Source: Methanocella conradii HZ254 (lineage in GTDB: Archaea; Halobacteriota; Methanocellia; Methanocellales; Methanocellaceae). Taken from it: a stretch of 64,000 bases of DNA. Position 1 is the stretch's first letter. Each line of letters opens with the position of its first letter. A program made the translations under genes and the position numbers. The stretch lies in assembly GCF_000251105.1 (NCBI RefSeq), contig NC_017034.1:310001-374000 (forward strand), read 5' to 3'. This document shows, one piece after another, positions 53,077 through 62,630 of the stretch. The notes under the pieces are model-generated. The model did not search any database, was not told the origin of the DNA, and was given only the letters and a program-made list of their open reading frames with translations.

Positions 53077-53643
53077 ATGAGCAAAGCCGAAGAAGCGAAG
53101 AAGACCATCACGATTGAGAACGTCGTGGCGTCCACCGCCATTGGCCAGGAGATCGACCTGAAGTCGGTCACACTCGCCCTCGAGGGCGCAGACTATGACC
53201 CGGAGCAGTTCCCCGGCCTGGTCTACAGGACGAAGGATCCCAAGACCGCCGCCCTTATTTTTAGGAGTGGCAAGATCGTGTGCACCGGCGCGAAGAGCAT
53301 AGAGGACGTGGACCGCGGCCTCAAGAAGGTTTTCAAGAAGATAGCCAGCGTGGGCATCAAGGTGGACCCGAACCCCGAGATCACGGTGCAGAACATAGTG
53401 GCATCGGCAGACCTTGGCTCGGTTTTAAATTTAAACGCCATCGCCATCGGCCTGGGCCTGGAAAATATCGAGTATGAGCCCGAGCAGTTCCCTGGATTGG
53501 TCTACAGGCTGGATAGCCCGAAGGTGGTAGTGCTGCTATTCGGCTCCGGCAAATTAGTGGTCACAGGAGGCAAGAAGCCGAAGGACGCCGAGGAGGCCGT
53601 CGAGCGCATCGTCAAGGAATTAGAAGGCCTGGCCCTATTGTGA
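53077..53643 (+). CDS. tbp: TATA-box binding protein
   Basis: This 188-residue protein has the two pseudo-symmetric TBP repeats. Each starts with IxxENVVAS or ITVQNIVAS and contains YDPEQFPGLVYRT / YEPEQFPGLVYRL, followed by ALIFRSGKIVCTGAKS / VLLFGSGKLVVTGGKK. It binds TATA boxes and recruits TFB and RNA polymerase. It is monocistronic and followed 64 bases later by the ferredoxin gene. Confidence 0.98.
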   Translation: MSKAEEAKKTITIENVVASTAIGQEIDLKSVTLALEGADYDPEQFPGLVYRTKDPKTAALIFRSGKIVCTGAKSIEDVDRGLKKVFKKIASVGIKVDPNPEITVQNIVASADLGSVLNLNAIAIGLGLENIEYEPEQFPGLVYRLDSPKVVVLLFGSGKLVVTGGKKPKDAEEAVERIVKELEGLALL

Positions 53644-53706
53644 GTATCCGAAAAATTTTAAGTATCATGCGTAACCTAACATAAAGCATTTACCTGGAGG
53701 ATAATC

Positions 53707-53895
53707 ATGGTAGCTAAAGTGGATGAGGAGAAATGCGTTGGATGTGGGACGTGTGTGGATACGTGCCCAGAGGCGGCGATAGAGCTGGTCGACGAGACAG
53801 CGCACGTTGACGAGGAGAGGTGCCAGGAGTGCGGCGACTGCGTCGAGGCGTGCCCGACCGAGGCGATAACGCTCGAGAAGACGAAGACGAAGTAG
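53707..53895 (+). CDS. 2[4Fe-4S] ferredoxin
   Basis: This 62-residue acidic protein has two cluster motifs, CVGCGTCVDTCPEAA and CQECGDCVEACPTEA, in symmetric halves. It starts with GGAGG seven bases ahead of the ATG. It lies only nine bases before asd and is probably cotranscribed, which makes it a candidate electron carrier for the nearby homocysteine pathway, though it may serve many enzymes. Confidence 0.93.
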   Translation: MVAKVDEEKCVGCGTCVDTCPEAAIELVDETAHVDEERCQECGDCVEACPTEAITLEKTKTK

Positions 53896-53904
53896 GGTGC
53901 TTAT

Positions 53905-54939
53905 ATGATTAAGGCCGGGATACTTGGCGCGACCGGAGCCGTGGGACAGCGGTTCGTACAATTGCTGGCGGACCACCCCTGGTTCGAGATAACCTCGCTG
54001 GCCGCATCCGAGAGGAGCGCGGGCAAGAAGTATGGCGAGGTGGCGAAGTGGAGGCTGGACACCGACCTCCCCGAGTCGGTAAGGGATATCGCCGTGGTAT
54101 CGACCAGGCCTGAAGAGGTCGACGCCGACATAGTGTTCTCGGCGCTGCCCGCCGAGGAGGCCCTCAAGATTGAAGAAGATTTCGCCAGGGCGGGCTTTGT
54201 CGTATCTTCTAACGCCAGCTCGCATAGGATGGATGAGGATGTGCCTCTTTTGATCCCCGAGGTAAACCCTGAGCACCTCGGGCTTATCGAGATTCAAAAG
54301 AAGAAGCGTAAGTGGGATGGGTTCATCGTCACCAACCCTAATTGCAGCACCATCATGATGGTCATGACTCTAAAGCCCCTCATGGGCTTTGGCATCGAGA
54401 GCGTGCACGTTGCGACCATGCAGGCGGTGTCGGGCGCCGGGTACGAGGGCGTGCCCTCCATGGCCATCCTGGACAACGTGATACCGTACATTGGCGGCGA
54501 GGAGCATAAGATGGAGACCGAGCCGCTGAAGCTTCTGGGCGAGTTTGACGGTAAGGCGGTGAAGAATGCTAAGTTCTGGGTGAGCGCAGCATGCCACAGG
54601 GTTCCTGTGATGGATGGCCACACCATGTCTATCTGGGTGCGCTCGAAGGAGCGCCCCTCGGCTGAAGAGGTGAAAAACGCCATGCTTAAGTTCGACCCCA
54701 GGCTGGGGGACCTGCCGACCTCGCCGAAGAAGGCCCTTATCGTGAGGGATGAGCCGGACAGGCCGCAGCCAAGGCTGGACCGGAATCAGGGGCGGGGCAT
54801 GAGCGTGTCCGTGGGCAGGATAAGGGAGGGCCAGGATGGCGCCATCCAGTACGTGTGTATGGGCCATAACACGATAAGGGGCGCGGCCGGGGCCAGCATC
54901 CTTAATGCGGAAGTCCTTAAAAAGAAGGGCTATCTATAG
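53905..54939 (+). CDS. asd: Aspartate-semialdehyde dehydrogenase
   Basis: This 344-residue protein has the NADP loop GILGATGAVGQRFVQLL at 5-21, VVSSNASSHRM near 105, the catalytic cysteine in VTNPNCSTIMM near 149, and the histidine in SAACHRVPVMDGH near 233. It reduces aspartyl phosphate to aspartate semialdehyde, the shared precursor of threonine, methionine, lysine and, in this organism, homocysteine through the DUF39 route encoded 2-4 kb upstream. Confidence 0.96.
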   Translation: MIKAGILGATGAVGQRFVQLLADHPWFEITSLAASERSAGKKYGEVAKWRLDTDLPESVRDIAVVSTRPEEVDADIVFSALPAEEALKIEEDFARAGFVVSSNASSHRMDEDVPLLIPEVNPEHLGLIEIQKKKRKWDGFIVTNPNCSTIMMVMTLKPLMGFGIESVHVATMQAVSGAGYEGVPSMAILDNVIPYIGGEEHKMETEPLKLLGEFDGKAVKNAKFWVSAACHRVPVMDGHTMSIWVRSKERPSAEEVKNAMLKFDPRLGDLPTSPKKALIVRDEPDRPQPRLDRNQGRGMSVSVGRIREGQDGAIQYVCMGHNTIRGAAGASILNAEVLKKKGYL

Positions 54940-54961
54940 GCCATTTTTTAGGTGATTTATC

Positions 54962-55462
54962 ATGGAAGCTAGATACGTGCAGGCCATTAAGGCAGGCGTC
55001 ATCGGTGGCGTCGTGATAGGGCTCTTGACTATAATGAATTTATTAATCGCTGTGACTGTTAGCTGGACCGACATATCCATCCTAAGCCTGGTGAACTGCT
55101 GCATCTTTATCATCATAGCCGTACTAATGGTATGCGTGGGCGCGCTCGGCGTGAGGATGGCGGCGCCGATGGTCGCCACGCTAAACGATGCGCTCCTCGT
55201 GGCCGCCGTGGCCGGCGCGGTCGCAGGCATCATCGCAGCCATCATATACTTCTTAACTCAGGTGGTGAGCCCCTGGATATCGAATAGCTATTACTATAGC
55301 TCGTATTGGGGCTCGCATTATGGCTACTCCCCGGCGATCCTGTCTGCCCTGGGCGCCTTTATCGCCATTTGCTGCTGTGGGCCAGCGCTCCTGCTTATCG
55401 CCATAATACTTTCGGTGATAGGCGGCGCCATATACGCCATGGCCGTGTTAAAAGTCTCATAA
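54962..55462 (+). CDS. Small membrane protein with four hydrophobic segments
   Basis: This 166-residue protein has hydrophobic segments at about 10-32, 40-62, 72-98 and 125-160, rich in glycine and alanine. A loop with many tyrosines (SYYYSSYWGSHYGYS) near 108-122 separates the last two. It resembles the loosely defined DUF5518-type archaeal membrane proteins. No catalytic residues are visible. It follows asd by 22 bases and may be cotranscribed. Confidence 0.65.
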   Translation: MEARYVQAIKAGVIGGVVIGLLTIMNLLIAVTVSWTDISILSLVNCCIFIIIAVLMVCVGALGVRMAAPMVATLNDALLVAAVAGAVAGIIAAIIYFLTQVVSPWISNSYYYSSYWGSHYGYSPAILSALGAFIAICCCGPALLLIAIILSVIGGAIYAMAVLKVS

Positions 55463-55469
55463 GTGGGGG

Positions 55470-56105
55470 TCAGGCCTCGATGCCCAGCCGGGAGAGCAGC
55501 CTCCTGGCCCACTTCAATTTTTTTAGCTTCTTAGGCGTGACATTTGTATCATCCAGGTCGAACCCTATTATCTTTATGCTCCGCGCCCCGAACTCCTTCG
55601 CTAGGAAGACGCATCGGTCTCCGTCCGAGAACCCGCCAAAGTTGTAGACGTTTTTCAAGGGCCTGGCCTGGGTGGTGCCAACGACGTGCTTTAGCCCGGG
55701 CACTAGTGCCCTTATGCTTTCCACGTTGTCGGCGTGGGCATGGGCCAGGATGATGGAGCCGAGCGAGTCCGCCTTTAATAAATCCTCGTGAGGGCCGTCG
55801 AGGTCAGACACGATGATGTCCGGCACGATGCCCTGCCTTAAAAGTGTGGAGACCGCGCCGTCCGCTGCGATGACCGTGTACTTATACCACCAGTCCACCT
55901 TCTCCATGTCCTTCTCAAGCGAAGGCGCCTTGCCGCAGACGATGACGTCCTTTCCCCTTATAAGCTCCTCCACTTTTTCAAGATAAGGCGTGTCCCCGGG
56001 CAGCAGGGACGAGAGAAGCCTCGCCGCATCCTCATCGCCCCGGGCGGTCCACCCGAAGTCCTCTAAAATGGCCCTATAGTAGGGCTCCCACTCCTCGTAC
56101 CTCAT
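55470..56105 (-). CDS. mptE: 6-hydroxymethyl-7,8-dihydropterin pyrophosphokinase MptE
   Basis: This 211-residue protein is the archaeal DUF115 type: VIVCGKAPSLEKDME near 53, YTVIAADGAVSTLL near 76, PDIIVSDLDGP near 93 with the metal-binding aspartates, and IKIIGFDLDD near 180. It pyrophosphorylates hydroxymethyl-dihydropterin during methanopterin (or folate) synthesis, replacing bacterial FolK. It overlaps the end of ileS by four bases. Confidence 0.92.
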   Translation of the reverse strand: MRYEEWEPYYRAILEDFGWTARGDEDAARLLSSLLPGDTPYLEKVEELIRGKDVIVCGKAPSLEKDMEKVDWWYKYTVIAADGAVSTLLRQGIVPDIIVSDLDGPHEDLLKADSLGSIILAHAHADNVESIRALVPGLKHVVGTTQARPLKNVYNFGGFSDGDRCVFLAKEFGARSIKIIGFDLDDTNVTPKKLKKLKWARRLLSRLGIEA

Positions 56106-59100
56106 ACCTTCTCTATGCCTATGGCCACCGGCACGCCCTCGACGTCCCAGTCCTTCACCAGGTCGCCAGATACGGCCTTCTCGCCCTTTATGTCGAGCTC
56201 GGCCGCCCTGACCTCGCCGGCTATGAAGCCCGCCATGCCGCTGACGAGGCCCCTCACCCTATCATCTCCGACGTAAACCTCGGCCTTTATCTTATCCTCG
56301 ACGTTCAGCTTTAAGTCCTTTCTCATGTCCTGGATGCGGCGTATGACCTCCCTGGTGTAGCCTTCAGCCTCCAGCTCTGGCGTCAATTCCACGTCCACGT
56401 AGAGCTTGCCGCCCTGGAACTCGCCCATCGCAAGCGTCTCTGGGATGACGTCCCTGAAGCTCACCATGTCGGGAGTGACCTCGACCTCTCCGCCGGCCAG
56501 CTGTAATACAAACTTGCCGTCTTTATCGATGCCGGACTTTACTGCCCTGCCATCGGCAGACTTAAGGGCGGCGATGACCTTTGCCGCCTCCCCCTTGAAG
56601 GCTGGGCCTATCACCTTTGGGTTGGGCACGACCTCCACGCCCAGCTCAGGGTTAGGCTCGCCTATGCCGAGCAAGACGACCTCCCTGGCGTTGGCCTGCT
56701 CCTTGATCACGCCCGCCAGGCTATTCACCGCGGCCGCAACATCTTCAGTGTCAGGAGCTATGGTGAGCTTCTTGACGGGCCACCTGAGCTTACGCTTTGC
56801 CTTCTGCCTTGCATTAGAAGTGGCCTCCACTATCCTCCTGGCCACGTCCATGTGCCTGTTCAAGGCCTCGTCAAGCAACGACTCGTCCGCCACGGGCCAG
56901 TCGCACATGTGTACCGACTCCCTGGCCCCGGGCCTGTCCCTCATCAAATTCTGATACATGCGCTCCGCCACGTAGGGCGTGTAAGGCGCCATGAGCCTGA
57001 TAACGGTCGAAAGCACGTCGTAGAGCACGCGGTATGCGGCCAGCTTGTCTGGGTCTTCCGCCTCAACCCACGTCCTCTCCCTGGCCAGCTGAACATACCA
57101 TCTTGATAAATCCTCGAGTATGAAGCTTATCAACGCCCTGGTAGAGCGGTGCAGCTCATACGATGCCATGCCCTCGTCCACTTCTTTTATAACCGCCTGA
57201 AGCCGGGATAATATCCATCGATCCTCCACCCTGAGGTGGCCCTTTATGGACTCGAAGGTCGTCTTCTCAGGGTCAAACCCGTCCAGCGCCATGTACGGCA
57301 GGGGGAACCTGTAGACGTTCCAGAAGATGTTCAAGGCCCGATAGACGTTGCCGCACTCCTCCCACGAGAAGCTCAAGTCCTCCCAGGGCGCGCTCTGCGA
57401 CAGGACGTAGAGGCGCAGGGCATCCGCCCCATACTTATCAAGGACCTCTTCGGGGGCGACCACGTTGCCCAGGCTCTTCGACATCTTCCGCCCCTGCTCG
57501 TCCAGCGTGAAGCCGTGCATGCAGACCGAGTCATAAGGCGCCCTGCCGAAGCCCACCATGCCCGCACCTAGCTGGGAGTAGAACCAGCCCCTGGTCTGGT
57601 CGTGGCCCTCCACGATGAAGTCGGCCGGCCACCAGTCCATTAAGTCCTTACGCTGGGGGAACCTGAGGGTTGCCCACGAGGCGACGGCGGAGTCGAACCA
57701 CACGTCGAATATGTCCTCTACTCGCTTCATCCGGCCCCCGCACTCGCACTCCATGTAGACCTCGTCCACGAAGGGCCGGTGCAGGTCTTCGAGCTTCACG
57801 CCCGTCTTACGCTCCAGCTCCTCCTTCGTGCCTATCACATCCATGCTGCCGCACTTCTCGCACTTCCAGATGGGTATGGGTATGCCCCAGTAGCGCTGCC
57901 TCGAAATGCACCAATCCCTTGCGCCGCTCACCCAGTCGCGGAAGCGCGAGGAGCCCGCCCAGGCAGGGTACCACTTGACCCTGTCCACCTCCGCGAGCAT
58001 CTGCTCCTTAATCTTGCTCACCGCGATGAACCACTGGTTGGTGGTCATGAATATTATGGGAGTCTTGCAGCGCCAGCAGTGGCCATACCTGTGTGTGATC
58101 TCGGTCGCCCCGAGCAACAGCCCCCTAGCCCTGAGGTCCTCAATTATCTTCGGGTTGGCCTCGCGGATGTTCATGCCCGCATAGGCCCCCGCTTCCTCGG
58201 TAAAGGAGCCGTTTGGCTTCACAGGGCAGAACACGGGTATGCCCTCCCTCCTGCCCAGCTCGAAGTCGTCTAAACCGTGGCCGGGGGCAATGTGCACAAG
58301 GCCAGTATTCTCGCCCACGACGAATTCTGCCAGGTACACCTTGTGCTCCTTATCCTTCTGGCAGGGTATCAGGTCCTCCAGGGGATGCCTGTACTCCATG
58401 CCCTTTAGCTCCTCGCCCCGCATTGTCTTTAGAATCCGGTAGTCGCCGTACCGGCCGAGCCTCATGACGCCATCGACCAGCCCTTCCATCATGATGAGCT
58501 TCTCGCCATGCTTCTCATATAGCTCGCTCAGCCTTTCCTCGCCTATGGCCTCCTTCATTCTTGCCACTTTGTCCGCGAACCGCATTGGCTTTGGCGTGCC
58601 GTCAGAGCGCTTATCCATCAGCGTTGCGGGGTCCAGCCCTGCAGCCCTCGACGCCTCCTCAAGCGCCATTGCAGGCAGGGCATACACTAAAGCATAAGTG
58701 AAATCCTTGTTAGCGGCCACGGCCATGTTAGCCGGGATGGTCCATGGCGTGGTCGTCCATATGACCAAAAAACCCTCTTCACCCTTCAACGGGAACTTCA
58801 CATAAATGGAGTCATCAGTCCTGTCCGCGTACTCTACCTCCGAGTCGGCTATGGCCGTCTCGCACCTGGGACACCAGTTAACGTTCCTCAGGCCCCTCTC
58901 CAGCAGCTTCTTCTCGTGGGCCTTCTTTATCGTCCACCACGCCGCCTCAATGTACTCATTCTTTAAAGTCATGTAGGGGTCGTCCCAGTCGAGCCAGGCC
59001 CCGAGGCGCTTGAACTGGGCGGTCATCTCGCGCATGTTCTTGATGGCAAAAGCCTTGCATTCCTGCGTGAACCGGGCCACCCCATAGTTCTCTATGTCCT

Positions 59101-59413
59101 TCTTGGTCTTGAATCCCAATAAACTCTCGACCTTCACCTCGATGGGCAGGCCGTGCATGTCCCAGCCAGCCCTGTCCATTATATCATACCCATTCATGCT
59201 TTTATAGCGGAGCACAGAGTCCTTTATGATCTTATTCCAGGCCGTTCCTAGATGGATGCGGCCCGTCGTGTACGGTGGCCCGTCCACGAAAAAGAACTTT
59301 TTGCCGCCTTTCCTCAATGCCCTTGTCTTACGGTACGCGTCGGTCGACTGCCAGAGCTTTTCCACTTCGGCCTCGATCGCCTTGCCGTTGTACTGCTCCT
59401 TCTCCTCTATCAC
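56102..59413 (-). CDS. ileS: Isoleucyl-tRNA synthetase
   Basis: This 1103-residue protein is a full archaeal-type class Ia synthetase. It has the HIGH-like motif RIHLGTAWNK near 55, a CP1 editing domain with VIWTTTPWTIPANMA near 220, a zinc-binding CEKCG and CECGG region, KMSKSLGNVV near 646, and a long C-terminal anticodon domain. It charges tRNA-Ile and clears valine. It leads the mptE pair. Confidence 0.97.
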   Translation of the reverse strand: MIEEKEQYNGKAIEAEVEKLWQSTDAYRKTRALRKGGKKFFFVDGPPYTTGRIHLGTAWNKIIKDSVLRYKSMNGYDIMDRAGWDMHGLPIEVKVESLLGFKTKKDIENYGVARFTQECKAFAIKNMREMTAQFKRLGAWLDWDDPYMTLKNEYIEAAWWTIKKAHEKKLLERGLRNVNWCPRCETAIADSEVEYADRTDDSIYVKFPLKGEEGFLVIWTTTPWTIPANMAVAANKDFTYALVYALPAMALEEASRAAGLDPATLMDKRSDGTPKPMRFADKVARMKEAIGEERLSELYEKHGEKLIMMEGLVDGVMRLGRYGDYRILKTMRGEELKGMEYRHPLEDLIPCQKDKEHKVYLAEFVVGENTGLVHIAPGHGLDDFELGRREGIPVFCPVKPNGSFTEEAGAYAGMNIREANPKIIEDLRARGLLLGATEITHRYGHCWRCKTPIIFMTTNQWFIAVSKIKEQMLAEVDRVKWYPAWAGSSRFRDWVSGARDWCISRQRYWGIPIPIWKCEKCGSMDVIGTKEELERKTGVKLEDLHRPFVDEVYMECECGGRMKRVEDIFDVWFDSAVASWATLRFPQRKDLMDWWPADFIVEGHDQTRGWFYSQLGAGMVGFGRAPYDSVCMHGFTLDEQGRKMSKSLGNVVAPEEVLDKYGADALRLYVLSQSAPWEDLSFSWEECGNVYRALNIFWNVYRFPLPYMALDGFDPEKTTFESIKGHLRVEDRWILSRLQAVIKEVDEGMASYELHRSTRALISFILEDLSRWYVQLARERTWVEAEDPDKLAAYRVLYDVLSTVIRLMAPYTPYVAERMYQNLMRDRPGARESVHMCDWPVADESLLDEALNRHMDVARRIVEATSNARQKAKRKLRWPVKKLTIAPDTEDVAAAVNSLAGVIKEQANAREVVLLGIGEPNPELGVEVVPNPKVIGPAFKGEAAKVIAALKSADGRAVKSGIDKDGKFVLQLAGGEVEVTPDMVSFRDVIPETLAMGEFQGGKLYVDVELTPELEAEGYTREVIRRIQDMRKDLKLNVEDKIKAEVYVGDDRVRGLVSGMAGFIAGEVRAAELDIKGEKAVSGDLVKDWDVEGVPVAIGIEKV

Positions 59414-59588
59414 GTCTACTCCTCGCCTTCGCTAAAAGATGAAAAATCACTTGATGAACACGAGATGGCGCTTTCCGCGTGGCTGAAGTCATGGTAAAAC
59501 GAGGCCTCACGGGCCAATAAAGCAATCCCACGCTGGCATAAATGCACCGTATGTTAATGACACCTGCAATATTTAAATGTTATTGTGG

Positions 59589-60710
59589 TTACTGCGTAAT
59601 CTTTACCTCGACGCTGCCGCCCGTGTAGAACCTGCCCGCCTCCCTGGCGGCGGCCTCCATGCTTTCTTCCCGCACTTCAGGGTGCCCTTTATATAAAGTC
59701 ACGGTGCAAACGCTGGAAAGCTTTCCAGAGCTCCAGGTGCCCCATACAGTGCCATCAATCAGGACGGCGCTGGCAGACTCCCCGAACTTCGTCATGACAC
59801 GATGCTCACCGGGCACGAGCCTGGCATGGTTATAGTAAGCCTTAATATAAGGATCATCCTTAGGCAGGAAGATTATGGGAACATCCTCTATTTCCTTTAT
59901 GCGCGGCACGTCTTTTTTATCGATGAAAAACTGGCCCTCTACGCCATCTATCTCCACGGCTTCGATGTTCTCCATTTTATCGAGGGCGTGACGGGCCTCG
60001 TTCAGGGTGATGCCCAGCCACCACGCCAGGTCCTCGGCACACGCCGGCCCATAAGACTTCACGTAGCGCTTGGCAAGCAATAAAAGCGCCTCACCCCTAT
60101 CCATCTCAAGCTCCACGCTAAACCTATCCTTAAAGATGGAGAAACGCCCAGGGCTCTCGCCAGGATGGCGTCCCACGCCTCCCCTCAGTAGCATCCACCT
60201 ATCATGCATGGCCTGGGCCACGATGGAGACGTTCGCAGCTTTCTCCTTCCGCTTCCTCACGATATCCCTGGAGACGGCAGACAGGTCCCGCTTGAGCTGG
60301 GCCAGCGTCTTCTCCTTGCCATCCAGCGATTCCAGGATTTTTTTACTAATGTCACGGTACTCCTCATCGGTGACGCCCCAGGTGCCCAGCAGGCTACGGA
60401 CGGCGGCCTCCCGGCCGGCCTTCGAGGCCGAGTAGACCGCTGGCATGTACTCCCGAGGCACGAGCTGCATGTAATTCTTAAGCCCCCTAACACGAGCCAT
60501 GCTCCTGCCCTTATACAGTCCTCTCTCAAAAGCGGCCACGTCGAAGCGCCTCACCCTTAAGTAAAGGCTAAAATAGGCATCGTCCAGGCTATTGGCATCC
60601 AGTACTATTAGATCCCTCAGGACGGCGCCGGCGCTGTCCAGCCTGGTGGCGGGCAACAGGTGGCCCTTCGCCAATAAAAAGTGATTCACGGCCTTCTTCT
60701 CCACTATCAC
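59589..60710 (-). CDS. AlkZ-like winged-helix DNA glycosylase (HTH_42 family)
   Basis: This 373-residue protein from GTG 60710 matches PF06224: AVNHFLLAKGHLL at the start, the VRGLKNYMQLVPREYMPA segment near 95-112, AWWLGITLNEARHALDKM near 225 and PKDDPYIKAYYNHARLV near 290. Family members such as AlkZ and YcaQ remove alkylated or crosslinked bases. The exact lesion is unknown. The start codon and its GGGGG ribosome site lie inside a copy of the dispersed repeat (60700-60745), which is unusual. Confidence 0.82.
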   Translation of the reverse strand: MIVEKKAVNHFLLAKGHLLPATRLDSAGAVLRDLIVLDANSLDDAYFSLYLRVRRFDVAAFERGLYKGRSMARVRGLKNYMQLVPREYMPAVYSASKAGREAAVRSLLGTWGVTDEEYRDISKKILESLDGKEKTLAQLKRDLSAVSRDIVRKRKEKAANVSIVAQAMHDRWMLLRGGVGRHPGESPGRFSIFKDRFSVELEMDRGEALLLLAKRYVKSYGPACAEDLAWWLGITLNEARHALDKMENIEAVEIDGVEGQFFIDKKDVPRIKEIEDVPIIFLPKDDPYIKAYYNHARLVPGEHRVMTKFGESASAVLIDGTVWGTWSSGKLSSVCTVTLYKGHPEVREESMEAAAREAGRFYTGGSVEVKITQ

Positions 60711-60745
60711 ATAAAACCCCCTTTAGTCATTAGTAAAAGATAACA
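60700..60745 (+). repeat. Dispersed repeat element, end fragment over the AlkZ-like start
   Basis: CCACTATCACATAAAACCCC and the following CCT match copy 1 at 5707-5729 exactly, and TAGTCATTAGTAAAAGAT resembles CAGTCATAGTAAAAGAAGAT at 5673-5692. On the minus strand it supplies the ribosome site and GTG start of the gene at 60710. Confidence 0.75.
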
Positions 60746-60755
60746 TGATTTACAA

Positions 60756-62630
60756 CTATATCAGGCTCCCGAAGGCCGAGCCGGCCAGAGCAGTCGTCAC
60801 CGTAAATATGGCCATAGCAATCGGGAGCGCCGTGCCCACGCCATACATGAACTCGTAGCGGTCGTCGCCATGCTCTATCCCGCTCACGAACCTGAGAAGT
60901 ATGATCACGAGCATGACCAGGTAGAGGCCTATAATCAATACAAACTGTTCATTCGACACCATTGGGGCGCTAAACTCCGGCACCATGGGGAAGTATTGAC
61001 GGGCGCTCTCCGGCATGTCGCTCAGGTTAGCCAGGGTATGAGCCACCACATCCGATATGGACTGGGAGAGGGCGAGGGTGACGCCCCCGATGAACGGGGC
61101 GAACACAATGCAGGTCGTCTTGAGCATGCTGGTCATGGTGTAGAGCATCTTCCTGATATCATCCTCGATGGATTGTAGTTCTTTTAAATGGTCGGCCAGC
61201 CTTACGATAGAGTTTCCGGCTATCTCCCCGCTCTTGCCCGAGCTCTCCACCAGCATGGCTATCGTGGCCCTTATCCTGTCTGAGTACACGTCCGAGAACG
61301 CCCCATACTCGGGGGAGAGCACCGCGTCCCTCAGCGTGGTCCGGAGGCAGCGTATGTTGTACGCAGCCCTGGCATAAGCCTTCCCCACGCTGGTGCCCGA
61401 TGTCATCGCGGCCGTGTAGGCGAAGCCCTCCTCGGGCGACCTGCCCTCTGAGACTCGCCTGCCCAGTATGAAAAGCGAGTCTGCGAACTCGTCCTCCATC
61501 TTCTTGATATCGTCCCTAAGCTTTTTATACGGGGTGTACACGCCCAGGCAGTACACCGATATTGCCGCCGTCACGCCCCAGACAGGGAAGGCGGACCTTG
61601 CTATTGGAAGGCTCAAAGGAAAAAAGTAGAGGGCTGAGATGGCGGCTCCACTGGATAATGCAAGCGCCGCCCAGGCCCAAGCCGGGATGGCTTGCTTCAC
61701 GTTAGGTATATCGGGGGGCGTAAAGGCTGCAGGCCTCCTCATCAGGATCGAATGGGCGTAGACGAGTGTGGCGAGCGGGAAGAGCAAGTCGTAGAGCAGC
61801 GCAAGCTCGATGGCGTTGATCCTCAGGCCCACTATCGCCGCCGCAGGAAGCATGGCCACGAGGGCGAGCGGCACCATGACGAAAATGGAGTAGAGTATGA
61901 GGGCGGGCGAGTGCAGCGCGCTAGAGAATGAATACATGAGGCCCTTTGTGCCCTGGAGCACCACGTCGAGAGCGCGGTTGAGGGCGATGGTGCGCATGGC
62001 CTCCTCCCGCTCCCCGGTGGCGCTCTTTATCAGAAATACGGCGCGCTTGAAGTGCTCGCTGTAGCCGCCCCACTCCGAGGCGAACGCCCCGAGCGCCATG
62101 TCAAGGCTGTCGTAGGCCCTCATCTGGAGGTCCCACATGAGCTTCTTCACGTCTTTGGCTAGCTGCCTTTTTGAGCTGGAGGCGGCAAACTTCAGCGCCA
62201 GCTCGATGTTAGGGTTGAGCTTCATGGCCATTACTACGTAGCTTATCACCTCGGGCACGTCGCCCAGCGAGTGCACCCTCATGTAGGCCGCCCTCCGCTT
62301 CGGGTACTCGCCAACGTAAACGTATGTGAGCAGTGGAGCTATCCCGCCGCAGGCTATTAGCATTATAGCCATCGTCGAGTCCATCAGGCCAAGGGCAAGC
62401 GCTATAAGGCCCACCGTGGAGACGAGCGCCAGGGCGCCCATGGCGGAGAAGAAAGCCAGGGAGAACACCTCGGATGGCTTTACTTCCAGGCCGGCAAAGC
62501 CTATCGAAGCCACCAGGCCACGGCTCGCGTATCGGCTTGAGTACCCGTCTATCCTTTCACGGTTCACGAGGGCTGAGAGCGCCCGGTAAGAGGCCCTGCA
62601 CAGGCGGGCATACCTGCCCTCAGCCTCCAT
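60756..62630 (-). CDS. Archaeal type IV pilus membrane platform protein (TadC/ArlJ-like)
   Basis: The protein has 624 residues from ATG 62630 (GAGGG ahead); the longer frame to 62771 overlaps the ATPase gene. It contains two type II secretion F domains. The first (about 130-290) includes GDVPEVISYVVMAMKLNPNIELAL and the second (about 400-560) includes FADSLFILGRRVSEGRSPEEGF. About nine hydrophobic segments flank them. It forms the inner-membrane core that works with the ATPase to assemble pilin-like filaments. No pilin or prepilin-peptidase gene is in the window. It overlaps the ATPase gene by 11 bases. Confidence 0.9.
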   Translation of the reverse strand: MEAEGRYARLCRASYRALSALVNRERIDGYSSRYASRGLVASIGFAGLEVKPSEVFSLAFFSAMGALALVSTVGLIALALGLMDSTMAIMLIACGGIAPLLTYVYVGEYPKRRAAYMRVHSLGDVPEVISYVVMAMKLNPNIELALKFAASSSKRQLAKDVKKLMWDLQMRAYDSLDMALGAFASEWGGYSEHFKRAVFLIKSATGEREEAMRTIALNRALDVVLQGTKGLMYSFSSALHSPALILYSIFVMVPLALVAMLPAAAIVGLRINAIELALLYDLLFPLATLVYAHSILMRRPAAFTPPDIPNVKQAIPAWAWAALALSSGAAISALYFFPLSLPIARSAFPVWGVTAAISVYCLGVYTPYKKLRDDIKKMEDEFADSLFILGRRVSEGRSPEEGFAYTAAMTSGTSVGKAYARAAYNIRCLRTTLRDAVLSPEYGAFSDVYSDRIRATIAMLVESSGKSGEIAGNSIVRLADHLKELQSIEDDIRKMLYTMTSMLKTTCIVFAPFIGGVTLALSQSISDVVAHTLANLSDMPESARQYFPMVPEFSAPMVSNEQFVLIIGLYLVMLVIILLRFVSGIEHGDDRYEFMYGVGTALPIAMAIFTVTTALAGSAFGSLI

